A stretch of DNA of 45,276 nt from Bacilli bacterium (GCA_028684735.1 JAQUFI010000001.1:1-45276), one strand, 5' to 3'. Numbered from the stretch's first letter, positions 8,803-16,738 are shown. A program made the numbers and translations. Notes: generated from the letters alone by a model not told the origin.

Positions 8803-8877
8803 TAGCACACACATTTAGAGGTTTTTAAGGCTGCTATCTTCCGATTCTGACCTGATTCAAACATAAATGTTGTGCCT
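8803..8877 (-). ncRNA. ffs: Signal recognition particle RNA (small bacterial 4.5S type)
   Basis: On the minus strand the sequence shows the conserved helix 8 elements CAGGTCAGAATCGGAAG and ATAGCAGCC, the Ffh-binding core. The ends pair (GGCACA with TGTGCT, and ACATTTA with TAAATGT), giving a roughly 75-nt hairpin without an Alu domain. A consensus-like promoter places the start at about 8876, exactly where the stem begins. The RNA is the scaffold of SRP, which targets nascent membrane and secreted proteins through Ffh and FtsY. The exact 3' end is uncertain. Confidence 0.88.
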
Positions 8878-8882
8878 TTTAT

Positions 8883-8911
8883 AATATATACCATAATTTA
8901 TAAAAAATCAA
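8883..8911 (-). promoter_or_regulatory. Promoter of SRP RNA (and tadA)
   Basis: Minus strand TTGATT (8906-8911), 17-bp spacer, TATATT (8883-8888). The predicted start, 7 nt past the -10, coincides with the first base of the SRP RNA stem. Confidence 0.75.
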
Positions 8912-8959
8912 TTTAAATTAAATTATTGTCCGAGAAATGTTTTTTAAGCATTTTATATA

Positions 8960-8975
8960 TGTTTCACGTGAAACA
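8960..8975. promoter_or_regulatory. parS site 1 (perfect palindrome)
   Basis: TGTTTCACGTGAAACA is identical to the core of the bacterial parS consensus, where ParB/Spo0J loads as a CTP-dependent clamp. Confidence 0.93.
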
Positions 8976-9010
8976 TAACTTTTAATTTTAATTATATATA
9001 CTATTTTTTA

Positions 9011-9026
9011 TGTTTCACGTGGAACA
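9011..9026. promoter_or_regulatory. parS site 2
   Basis: TGTTTCACGTGGAACA has one change from the perfect palindrome; this variant is common among natural parS sites. Confidence 0.9.
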
Positions 9027-9129
9027 TGACTTTGAAATTAATGTTTTTTTGTTTAATTATGATCAATAATATAAGTATAACATTCTATTATGTTGATTAT
9101 TTTTTTAAATTTAAAACATAACATACTAA

Positions 9130-9145
9130 TGTTTCACGTGGAACA
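9130..9145. promoter_or_regulatory. parS site 3
   Basis: TGTTTCACGTGGAACA, identical to site 2, with the same right-hand flank (ATAACTTTTAA) as site 1. Confidence 0.9.
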
Positions 9146-9236
9146 TAACTTTTAACTTAAATATTATATAATTATTAATCCATTCATTAAAAAACTACAT
9201 TACATATACAATTTTTGTTTTATATTTTCTAAAAAC

Positions 9237-9250
9237 ATTTCCCGGGAAAT
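9237..9250. promoter_or_regulatory. Noc-binding site within the parS cluster
   Basis: ATTTCCCGGGAAAT, an exact Noc consensus, sits at the centre of a 22-bp perfect palindrome (9233-9254). It lies between parS sites 3 and 4, so ParB and Noc would load within a few tens of base pairs of each other. Confidence 0.78.
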
Positions 9251-9285
9251 GTTTTGTGGATGTTTTATATATATTTTACTATTAA

Positions 9286-9301
9286 TGTTTCACGTGGAAC
9301 A
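9286..9301. promoter_or_regulatory. parS site 4
   Basis: TGTTTCACGTGGAACA, the same variant as sites 2 and 3. Confidence 0.9.
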
Positions 9302-9332
9302 TAATACATTAGTTATGGTGTTTAATATGTAT

Positions 9333-9364
9333 TAAAAAAATAATGTTCTAATAGAACATTATTT
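9333..9364 (-). terminator. Terminator of the recF-gyrB-gyrA operon
   Basis: On the minus strand a 12-bp perfect stem (AAATAATGTTCT / AGAACATTATTT, 3-nt loop) is followed by a T-run. It lies about 40 bp past the gyrA stop, so parS site 5 is transcribed in the gyrA 3' untranslated region. Confidence 0.85.
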
Positions 9365-9385
9365 ATATTAATATGTTATTTTTGA

Positions 9386-9401
9386 TGTTTCACGTGAAAC
9401 A
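9386..9401. promoter_or_regulatory. parS site 5 (perfect palindrome)
   Basis: TGTTTCACGTGAAACA, 3 bp beyond the gyrA stop codon and inside the gyrA transcript. Confidence 0.93.
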
Positions 9402-9404
9402 TTG

Positions 9405-11852
9405 TTATTGAGATAGTTCTTCTTCAGTAAAGGTTGATTGATCTTCTTTATCAATAATAGCTGTTGTGGATACTTGTTGTTCTTCCTTAAGATTAATTAA
9501 TCTAACCCCTTGAGCTACTCTTCCTGTTGTGGATACTTGCTCCAATGGCAATCTTATGATAATACCGTTGTTTGTAATGATCATTAAATCTTCAATACCG
9601 CTAACAGTTTTAAAAGAAATAATATCACCATTTTTTTCGGTAACATTTAATGCTTTAACCCCTTTGCCGCCGCGATGTGTCTTTCTATATTGTTCTACTG
9701 GTGTTCTTTTCCCATATCCATTTTTTGTTACTACTAATACTTCTTGTCCTTCATTAACAATTTCACATCCTACGCATATAGAATTACCAATATTTACCCC
9801 TTTAACTCCAGAAGCTGTTCTACCCATGATTCTTATTTCAGTTTCATCAAATCTTATCATTCTTCCATCAGAAGTGCCAATAATTATTTCATTATCACCG
9901 GTTGTTTTTTTAACCGAAATTAATTCATCATCATCTTTTAACGAAATAGCTATTTTACCATTGTTTCTGATACTTTCGAATTCACTAACTTTAGTTCGTT
10001 TTACCAATCCTTTTTGTGTACAAAATACAACGTTGCTTACTTCTTCATGTTCGCTTACTTTCAACATTACATTTACTATTTCTCCTTCGTTTAATGGTAG
10101 GAGATTTATAATAGGAATTCCTTTTGATTGCCTGTTAAAAGCTGGAACTTCATAACCTTTAATACGATAAACCTTTCCTCTATTAGTAAAGAATAATAAA
10201 TAATCATGTGTGGTCATAGAAATTATATTTTCAACGAAATCTTCTTCATTTGTAACCATACCTTTAATTCCGACCCCTCCACGATTTTGGGTACGATAAA
10301 TTTCACTATTCATTCTTTTAATATAATCTTTACTTGTAAGAGTTATAACTATTTCCTCGACTGGAATTAACGATTCATCTTCAATATATTCGATAGATGT
10401 CATATCAATAATCGTTTTTCTTTCATCGTTATATTTATTTTTAATTTCTATTAATTCTTCTTTTATAACAGCTAAAATATTTTCTTCATTATACATAATT
10501 TCTAGAAGTTTTTCAATTTCTTTTAATAATTCACTAATTTCTGTTTCGATTTTTCCTTTTTCTAACCCAGTTAATCGACGTAATTTCATTTCAAGAATAG
10601 CTTCTGCTTGAATTTTTGTTAATTCAAACTTTTCTATTAATCCTTTAATAGCTTCATCATCCGTTTTTGATGATCTAATTAATTTAATTACTTCTTCAAT
10701 ATTATCTAAAGCTATTTTCAAACCCTCTAAAATGTGTAATCTATTTTGATTTTTTTCTAAATCAAATTGACAACGACGATAAATAACTTCTTTTTGATGA
10801 TCTAAATATTTTTCTAAAATTGTTTTTAAATCAAGAGTTCTTGGTCTACCATCAACTAACATTAAAAAGTTTATACCATATGATACTTGCAATTGCGTAT
10901 GTTTATATAAATTATTTAAAACCACATTGGCATTTGCTTCTTTTTTTACATCAATTACAATTTTTATACCCTCAAGGGCTGATTCATCATTTAAATTTGA
11001 AATGCCATCAATTACTTTATCTCTAACTAATTCAGCAATTCTAGTAATCAAATTCTTTTTATTAACCTCGTATGGAAGTTCTGTGATTATTATTCTATTT
11101 TTTCCATTTTTTTCTTCGATATCAACTTTTCCTCGAATAGTTATAGTGCCTCTTCCTGTTTCAAAAGCTTTTTTAATACCGCTATTTCCTAAAATTATAC
11201 CAGAAGTAGGAAAATCAGGTCCTTTAATATATTGCATTAACTCTAATATCGTTATATCACGATTATCAATATAAGCTATACAACCATCGATTGCCTCACC
11301 AAGATTATGGGGTGGTATATTTGTTGCCATTCCAACTGCTATTCCCATATTACCATTAACTAAAATGTTTGGGAATCGACATGGTAATACATTAGGTTCT
11401 TTTCTTTGACCATCGTAATTTTCAGAAAAATCTACTGTGTTTTTGTTTAAATCTCTCAAAATCTCCATCGAAATTTTAGATAATTTAGCTTCTGTATAAC
11501 GTGAAGCAGCAGCACCATCACCATCTATTGATCCAAAGTTACCATGGCCATCAACTAAAACATGGCGATAAGTAAAATCTTGTGCCATTCTAACCATTGT
11601 TTCATAAATAGCTGTATCTCCATGGGGATGATAATGCCCCATCACTGCACCCACCGCATTAGCACTCTTTTGGTGTTTTTTATCAGGAGTCATTCCTTCT
11701 TCATACATTGTATATAAAATTCTTCGATGAACAGGTTTTAATCCATCTCGAACATCAGGAATGGCTCTTGAAACAATAACACTCATTGAATAATCTAAAA
11801 ATGATGTTTTCATTTCTGATGTAATATTAACATTTACTATTTTATCTTTCAT
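9405..11852 (-). CDS. gyrA: DNA gyrase subunit A
   Basis: GyrA is the breakage-reunion subunit of gyrase, which adds negative supercoils ahead of forks. The 815-residue protein begins MKDKIVNVNITSEMK at the ATG at 11850-11852, preceded by GGGGTGAT; the upstream in-frame ATG lies inside gyrB. The active-site Tyr is Y119 in AAASRYTEAKL. The quinolone-determining stretch is HPHGDTAIYETMVRMAQ: Thr80 and Glu84 stand where E. coli has Ser83 and Asp87. The C-terminal beta-pinwheel repeats are present, with a GyrA-box variant QNRGGVG instead of QRRGGRG. It is last in the recF-gyrB-gyrA run, 10 bp after gyrB. Confidence 0.98.
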   Translation of the reverse strand: MKDKIVNVNITSEMKTSFLDYSMSVIVSRAIPDVRDGLKPVHRRILYTMYEEGMTPDKKHQKSANAVGAVMGHYHPHGDTAIYETMVRMAQDFTYRHVLVDGHGNFGSIDGDGAAASRYTEAKLSKISMEILRDLNKNTVDFSENYDGQRKEPNVLPCRFPNILVNGNMGIAVGMATNIPPHNLGEAIDGCIAYIDNRDITILELMQYIKGPDFPTSGIILGNSGIKKAFETGRGTITIRGKVDIEEKNGKNRIIITELPYEVNKKNLITRIAELVRDKVIDGISNLNDESALEGIKIVIDVKKEANANVVLNNLYKHTQLQVSYGINFLMLVDGRPRTLDLKTILEKYLDHQKEVIYRRCQFDLEKNQNRLHILEGLKIALDNIEEVIKLIRSSKTDDEAIKGLIEKFELTKIQAEAILEMKLRRLTGLEKGKIETEISELLKEIEKLLEIMYNEENILAVIKEELIEIKNKYNDERKTIIDMTSIEYIEDESLIPVEEIVITLTSKDYIKRMNSEIYRTQNRGGVGIKGMVTNEEDFVENIISMTTHDYLLFFTNRGKVYRIKGYEVPAFNRQSKGIPIINLLPLNEGEIVNVMLKVSEHEEVSNVVFCTQKGLVKRTKVSEFESIRNNGKIAISLKDDDELISVKKTTGDNEIIIGTSDGRMIRFDETEIRIMGRTASGVKGVNIGNSICVGCEIVNEGQEVLVVTKNGYGKRTPVEQYRKTHRGGKGVKALNVTEKNGDIISFKTVSGIEDLMIITNNGIIIRLPLEQVSTTGRVAQGVRLINLKEEQQVSTTAIIDKEDQSTFTEEELSQ

Positions 11853-11862
11853 TTTATCACCC

Positions 11863-13788
11863 CTATACATCAAGATTCTTAACATTTAATGCATTATCTT
11901 CAATAAATTTTCTTCTTGGTTCAACCTCTTCACCCATTAAGATTTGGAATATTTCATCAGCTGCAATAGCATCATCTAATTCTATTTTAACTAATAATCT
12001 AGTATCAATATGCATTGTAGTTTCTCTTAATTCAATAGCATCCATTTCCCCTAAACCTTTCATACGAGTTATATCGTATTTGGTATTTTCAGGTAACGTA
12101 GAAAGATATTCATCGCGTTCAACTTCATTTAAAACATATTTACTGGTTTTTCCATGACTAATTTTAAATAAAGGTGGTTGAGCTGCATAAATATGACCGG
12201 CTTCCACTAATGGTTTAAAATAACGGTAAAAGAAGGTTAATAATAAAGTCCTAATATGAGCACCATCCACATCAGCATCGGTCATAATAATTATTTTATG
12301 ATATCGTAATTTTGTTATATCAAATTCATCACCAATACCTGTCCCAAAAGCAGTAATAATACTTCTAATTTCTTCGTTACCTAATATTCTATCTAATCTT
12401 GCTTTTTCAACGTTTAGAATTTTACCTCGGATTGGTAAAACTGCTTGCGTTGCTGAATTTCTTCCTTGTTTTGCTGGTCCTGCTGCACTATCCCCTTCAA
12501 CTATAAATATTTCAGAAATAGAAGCATCTTTAGATGAACAATCAGTTAATTTTCCCCATTGATTAGTTAACTCTAAACCACCCTTACGACGAGTTAATTC
12601 ACGTGCTTTTTTAGCTGCTAGTCTGGCACGTGATGCTGTTAATGATTTTTCAATAATTGTTTTAGCTTGATCAGGATTTTCTAATAAAAACCTTTCAAAT
12701 CCATCACTAAATATATCAGATGATATTTTTCTTACTTCACTATTACCCAATTTTGTTTTAGTTTGACCTTCAAATTGCGGATTTGGATGTTTACAAGAAA
12801 TAATCATAGTTAAACCTTCTCTTACATCATCACCAGTTAAAGATTCTTCGTTATCTTTTAAATATTTATGGTTTCTAGCATAATTATTAATAATTCTTGT
12901 TAAAGAATTTTTTACTCCATCTTCATGAGTTCCACCTTCATGAGTATGAATATTGTTTGTAAAAGAATATACATTAGTTGTATAACTTGAATTATATTGA
13001 AAAGCAATTTCTAATGAAATATTGTCTATTTCACTACTAAAATGAACAATATTATTATGAATTGGAGTTTTGTTTTTATTTAGTAATTCAACATAAGCAC
13101 TAATACCACCCTCATAAATAAACTCTTCCTTTTTTAACTCATTAACATCTCTTTCATCACATAAAATAATTTTTAAATTTTTATTTAAAAAAGCTAATTC
13201 TCTTATTCTTGTCCTTAAAATTTCATAATCAAATGTCTGAGTTTCCGTAAATATGCTAGGATCTGGTTTAAATGTAATTGTAGTCCCTGTTCTATCCAAA
13301 GAACAAGTATCTATTATTTCTAATGGTTTGACTGGCTTTCCACCATCTTCAAAACGGATATAATGTACTTTTCCGTCTTGATAGATTGTCGCTTCTAACC
13401 AACTACTAAGCGCATTAACAACACTTCCACCAACCCCGTGAAGACCACCAGAGACTTTATATCCACTTCCTCCAAATTTCCCACCTGCATGTAAGATAGT
13501 AAATACTGTTTCAACCGTCGATAAACCAGTTTTTTTATGGATACCAACTGGTATTCCTCGACCATCATCCCTCACAGTTATTGATTCGTCTTTATTTATA
13601 ATAACTTCTATATCATCACAAAAACCCGCTAGTGCTTCATCAATTGCATTATCTACTATTTCCCAAACTAAATGATGCAAACCTCTAGAACTTGTTGCTC
13701 CTATATACATACCTGGTCTTTTTCTTACTGCTTCTAAGCCTTCTAATACTTGAATATCAGAAGCATCATAATGTGTATCTTTATTCAT
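11863..13788 (-). CDS. gyrB: DNA gyrase subunit B
   Basis: GyrB is the ATPase subunit of gyrase. The 641 residues show the GHKL ATPase motifs EIVDNAIDEALAGF, DDGRGIPVGIH and GLHGVGGSVVNALS. The Toprim motifs follow: IFIVEGDSAAGPAKQGRN and DADVDGAHIRTLLL. The C-terminal GLGEMDAIELRETTM and IFQILMGEEVEPRRKFIE are typical. The length is that of the Gram-positive form. The ATG follows GAGGTGGAAAATA. It overlaps recF by 8 bp and precedes gyrA, as in nearly all Firmicutes. No anomaly is visible. Confidence 0.98.
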   Translation of the reverse strand: MNKDTHYDASDIQVLEGLEAVRKRPGMYIGATSSRGLHHLVWEIVDNAIDEALAGFCDDIEVIINKDESITVRDDGRGIPVGIHKKTGLSTVETVFTILHAGGKFGGSGYKVSGGLHGVGGSVVNALSSWLEATIYQDGKVHYIRFEDGGKPVKPLEIIDTCSLDRTGTTITFKPDPSIFTETQTFDYEILRTRIRELAFLNKNLKIILCDERDVNELKKEEFIYEGGISAYVELLNKNKTPIHNNIVHFSSEIDNISLEIAFQYNSSYTTNVYSFTNNIHTHEGGTHEDGVKNSLTRIINNYARNHKYLKDNEESLTGDDVREGLTMIISCKHPNPQFEGQTKTKLGNSEVRKISSDIFSDGFERFLLENPDQAKTIIEKSLTASRARLAAKKARELTRRKGGLELTNQWGKLTDCSSKDASISEIFIVEGDSAAGPAKQGRNSATQAVLPIRGKILNVEKARLDRILGNEEIRSIITAFGTGIGDEFDITKLRYHKIIIMTDADVDGAHIRTLLLTFFYRYFKPLVEAGHIYAAQPPLFKISHGKTSKYVLNEVERDEYLSTLPENTKYDITRMKGLGEMDAIELRETTMHIDTRLLVKIELDDAIAADEIFQILMGEEVEPRRKFIEDNALNVKNLDV

Positions 13789-14911
13789 TATTTTCCACCT
13801 CTTTTGTTTTAATTACTTTGCCTTCTTTGATTTTAAAAATTTTTGCTTGTGTTAAGGTTTTTGGATCAATATTTTTTAAATCAGTAGTTGTAATAAAAGT
13901 TTGAGTATTTTTTGATATATATTTTAATAATTTATTTTTTTTATTGTCATCTAATTCACTAAAAACATCATCTAATAATAAAATTGGGATTTTATTATTA
14001 TATTTTCTAAAAACATCAACTTCAGCTAGTTTTAAAGATATTATTGCTAATCGTTGCTGCCCTTGAGAACCAAATTCTTTTATATTATTTTCCTTTAAAT
14101 AAAAAAGAAAATCATCTCGATGTGGACCAATTAAGGTAACTCCTAATTTAATTTCTGTACTATGCATTTTTATAACTTTTTCTTTTAATGTTTTTTTTAA
14201 ATATTCTGTCTCGAAATTTTCTAAATTAAAATATGGAGAATATTTAATTATTAATCCTTCAGTTCCAGATATTCTTTTATATATTTTTCCAAAATATTCA
14301 TTTATTCTTAATATAAATTTATTACGAGCTTTATAAATGAAAATGGCATTTTCAATTAAATATTCTGTTAATATATCAAAATATGTTTGATCAACTTCAA
14401 TCCCTTTTTGCATTTGTTTCAAATAATCATTTCTAATTTTTAGAATTTTTTTATAATCATTTAATACTTTAAAATATTTAGGATATAACTGACTTAATTC
14501 TAAATTAAAATATTTTCTTCTGACACCAGGTGATCCTTTTATTAATTCTAAATCTTCAGGATAAAAAATAATAATATTTAATTTTGAAATATAATCACTC
14601 GTTTTTTTTATATCATTATTATCAATTTTAAAATGTTTATTTTTTTTTTCTATATTTATTTCCATAGTAGATTTAATATTATTATCTAATATATTTCCCT
14701 TGATTTTAGCATTATTAAAACCATTTTTGATGAGATTATTATCAATAAAAGAGCGATGGGATTTTGTCAACCCTAATACATAAATACTTTCTAAAATATT
14801 TGTTTTACCTTGAGCATTATTTCCATATAAAATATTTAATTTATTATCAAAAAATAATTCTAAAGATTCATAGTTTCTAAAATTTTCAATTTTTATGTTC
14901 TTTAGAATCAT
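13781..14911 (-). CDS. recF: DNA replication and repair protein RecF
   Basis: RecF is an SMC-like ATPase that helps RecO and RecR load RecA at gaps. The 376 residues start MILKNIKIENFRNYESLEL. Walker A is LYGNNAQGKTNILE (about 33-46). The ABC signature region is GSQGQQRLAIISLKLAEV, and Walker B is ILLLDDVFSELD. The ATG follows AAAAGAGGCAACAAT. It overlaps gyrB by 8 bp. In B. subtilis dnaN-yaaA-recF-yaaB-gyrB is the order; here yaaA is replaced by a comK-like gene and yaaB is absent. Confidence 0.97.
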   Translation of the reverse strand: MILKNIKIENFRNYESLELFFDNKLNILYGNNAQGKTNILESIYVLGLTKSHRSFIDNNLIKNGFNNAKIKGNILDNNIKSTMEINIEKKNKHFKIDNNDIKKTSDYISKLNIIIFYPEDLELIKGSPGVRRKYFNLELSQLYPKYFKVLNDYKKILKIRNDYLKQMQKGIEVDQTYFDILTEYLIENAIFIYKARNKFILRINEYFGKIYKRISGTEGLIIKYSPYFNLENFETEYLKKTLKEKVIKMHSTEIKLGVTLIGPHRDDFLFYLKENNIKEFGSQGQQRLAIISLKLAEVDVFRKYNNKIPILLLDDVFSELDDNKKNKLLKYISKNTQTFITTTDLKNIDPKTLTQAKIFKIKEGKVIKTKEVENNE

Positions 14912-14985
14912 ATTGTTGCCTCTTTTCCATTTTTTTGCTATTTTAAAGATTTTTTTTAATTTAATGTATTCCTATACACATCTTA

Positions 14986-14994
14986 ATTATATCA
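14986..14994 (-). promoter_or_regulatory. Extended -10 promoter of recF-gyrB-gyrA
   Basis: Minus strand TGA-TATAAT lies about 75 bp upstream of the recF ATG, just after the comK-like terminator. The -35 region is not recognisable. Confidence 0.6.
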
Positions 14995-15008
14995 CAAAAT
15001 TTCGTTTA

Positions 15009-15040
15009 AAAAAAGAAAAAATAAGCAATATTGCTTATTT
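15009..15040 (-). terminator. Terminator of comK-like gene
   Basis: A perfect 22-bp palindrome (15019-15040; arms AAATAAGCAAT / ATTGCTTATTT) is followed on the minus strand by TTTCTTTTTTT. It begins at the comK-like stop codon. Confidence 0.88.
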
Positions 15041-15498
15041 TATACTGTTTTTAATTTCATTAATTTAGATTCTAACATAGTTGCTCTATAAATTTGATTT
15101 TCTAATGTAAAAAATGATAAATTTAATTGAATTTCTTTTCCATTTTTAAAAACGATTATACTTTTATTTATATCACTTTTATTTTTATAATAATCTTTAA
15201 TGTTACATAAAGAAACCCAATAACAATTATCGAAACGTGGTGAACTTGTTGGAAAAAAAATTAAATTACTATATTCGCTAATAATTATTGGAGATTTATA
15301 CGTTACTCCGATTAATTTTTTTGTCCCATCTTTTCGACCTAAATATGAACTTCCAAAAAACTTACAACTCTCATCAATTATTTTTGTAGTTGATTTTTTT
15401 ACTAAAAACTGATTATCTTCTTCTATAATTTGTGAAATTTTGTCTGTAACAGGAATTATAACTAATGTTCCTCTATTTATTTCGTAATTATCCCTCAT
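15040..15498 (-). CDS. ComK-like competence transcription factor, short form
   Basis: ComK is the master activator of DNA-uptake genes in B. subtilis and related Bacilli. The signature is clear: KIIDESCKFFGSSYLGRK aligns with the B. subtilis QIVDRSCRFFGSSYAGRK. There are also matches at SPIIISEYSNLIFFPTSS, CYWVS, VFKNGKEIQL and TLENQIYRATMLESK. At 152 residues it stops where B. subtilis ComK (192 residues) continues into the FMLYPK tail bound by the MecA adaptor, so this copy probably escapes MecA-ClpCP control. It occupies the yaaA slot between dnaN and recF, flanked by its own terminators. Spo0A-box-like sites lie upstream. Whether it controls transformation here is unknown. Confidence 0.82.
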   Translation of the reverse strand: MRDNYEINRGTLVIIPVTDKISQIIEEDNQFLVKKSTTKIIDESCKFFGSSYLGRKDGTKKLIGVTYKSPIIISEYSNLIFFPTSSPRFDNCYWVSLCNIKDYYKNKSDINKSIIVFKNGKEIQLNLSFFTLENQIYRATMLESKLMKLKTV

Positions 15499-15560
15499 AC
15501 CCTCACTCCCCCCTATTTGTATTTTTCCTCAAGGAATAACCCTCTTATACTCCTTTGTTT

Positions 15561-15577
15561 TGTCGTTTTTTGTCGAA
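15561..15577. promoter_or_regulatory. Tandem Spo0A-box-like sites upstream of comK-like gene
   Basis: TTTTGTCGAAT (core TGTCGAA at 15571-15577) is a perfect 0A box; TTTTGTCGTTT (core TGTCGTT at 15561-15567) is a near match. They are exactly 10 bp apart, one helical turn, in the same orientation. They lie 63-79 bp upstream of the comK-like start and past the dnaN terminator. Function is inferred from the motif and from sporulation genes in the window. Confidence 0.5.
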
Positions 15578-15585
15578 TAAAGGGG

Positions 15586-15617
15586 AAAAAAGAAAAAAAT
15601 GTAATTTTATTACATTT
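15586..15617 (-). terminator. Terminator of dnaA-dnaN
   Basis: A 9-bp perfect stem (AAATGTAAT / ATTACATTT, 3-nt loop) starts at the dnaN stop codon and runs into TTTTTTTCTTTTTT on the minus strand. Confidence 0.88.
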
Positions 15618-16738
15618 TAATAAGTTCTTATTGGTAAAATTAATTGAATTAAGTCATCACTTTCAGGATTTTTAAGAATAATTGGTTTTATTTCTCCATT
15701 AAACATTAATAATATTTCTTCACATTCTAATGATTTTAATGCTTCTAACATATATTTTGAACTAAAAGCTATTTTGATTTCTTCTTTGTTTTCTTTTTCA
15801 CAAGAAATTTTTTCCTCAACGTTACCTATTTCAGGAATATTAGATGATATTATTAATAAATTGTTTTTACTTTCTAATTTTATAGTGTTTTTATCACTTT
15901 CGCTTGTTAATAAAGAAGCTCGATCAATTGCATCATAGAAATCTGATAATTTTACTTTTATTTTTGATATAAAATCTGTTGGTATTAGTGCTTTAGTATC
16001 TGGATAAGTGCCATTTATTAATCTTGACATAAATGTTATAGTACTAAATTTAAAAATAATTTTATTAGAAAATATATGTAATTGAATATTTTCATCATCA
16101 TCACTAAATAACTTCATTATTTCATTTAAATTTTTTGTAGGAATTATTATATTAATATTTTCATCAATTTTACTTTCTAATTCAATCATTTTTTTTGCTA
16201 AACGATATGAATCAGTAGCTGTACATTCGACTAATTTATCATTAATATTTAAATTTAAACCAGTTAAAACAGGTCTTGATTCTTGATTAGAAGTAGCAAA
16301 AATAGTTTGTTGAAGAACGTTTTTAAATACTTTTTGTTTTACTACTATAGGTTTTTTATGTTCTTCTAGATCTAATTGTGGAAATTCTGATGGATTATTA
16401 CAATTTAAATTGAAAGATGAATTTGAAGTATAAATTTTCACTTTAGAATCTATTAATTCTTCAATATATATTATTTCATTTGGTAATTTTCTTATAATGT
16501 CATATATATATCGTCCTGATATTACTATTTCTCCTTTTTCTTCAATATTTTCAATTTCATTTTTACTAATGAAAGTTTTAATAGCTATTTCATTATCGGT
16601 ACTTAATAAATATAAACCATCACTAGTTAATTCAAATTTAATGCAATTTAAAATAGGTATTAAATTCTTATTTGATATTCCTTTTATAACATAATTTAAA
16701 TGTTCGATTAAAATATTCTTTTTAATTGATAATTTCAT
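15617..16738 (-). CDS. dnaN: DNA polymerase III beta subunit (sliding clamp)
   Basis: DnaN forms the ring clamp that gives DNA polymerase processivity. The 373-residue length is normal. Recognisable segments are KGISNKNLIPILNCIKFE (N-terminal domain), QQTIFATSNQESRPVLTGLN, and the C-terminal PIILKNPESDDLIQLILPIR, which matches the conserved end of clamps (LPIRTY). The ATG follows AAAAGGAGGAATTT. It is downstream of dnaA across 136 bp of origin sequence and ends in a strong terminator. No anomaly is visible. Confidence 0.97.
   Translation of the reverse strand: MKLSIKKNILIEHLNYVIKGISNKNLIPILNCIKFELTSDGLYLLSTDNEIAIKTFISKNEIENIEEKGEIVISGRYIYDIIRKLPNEIIYIEELIDSKVKIYTSNSSFNLNCNNPSEFPQLDLEEHKKPIVVKQKVFKNVLQQTIFATSNQESRPVLTGLNLNINDKLVECTATDSYRLAKKMIELESKIDENINIIIPTKNLNEIMKLFSDDDENIQLHIFSNKIIFKFSTITFMSRLINGTYPDTKALIPTDFISKIKVKLSDFYDAIDRASLLTSESDKNTIKLESKNNLLIISSNIPEIGNVEEKISCEKENKEEIKIAFSSKYMLEALKSLECEEILLMFNGEIKPIILKNPESDDLIQLILPIRTY

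Larger units (their letters stand above)
8878..9404. other. Gene-free chromosome-organisation region (parS cluster plus Noc site)
   Basis: This gap of about 530 bp between gyrA and the SRP RNA has no plausible gene. It holds five parS sites, one 22-bp palindrome centred on a Noc site, the gyrA terminator and the SRP RNA promoter. The rest is AT-rich filler with repeated fragments: CCGAGAAATGTTTT near 8930 resembles CCGGGAAATGTTTT near 9241, and several parS sites share the flank AACATRACTTT. The region probably serves ParB and Noc loading and arose partly by local duplication. Confidence 0.8.

Noticed and set aside
9338..9364. Inverted repeat with GTTCT/AGAAC as a LexA or parS-like operator
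   Set aside because: It is a 12-bp stem with a 3-nt loop followed by a T-run just after gyrA, so a terminator explains it; the half-site order is also wrong for a LexA box.
8960..9401. Repeated 16-bp palindromes as a CRISPR array
   Set aside because: Spacing is irregular (51, 119, 156, 100 bp), the repeats match parS exactly, and no cas gene is present.
9529..10155. Long open frame on the plus strand inside gyrA
   Set aside because: It is antisense to an intact gyrA, has no ribosome-binding site or family motif, and its composition is the mirror of gyrA codons.
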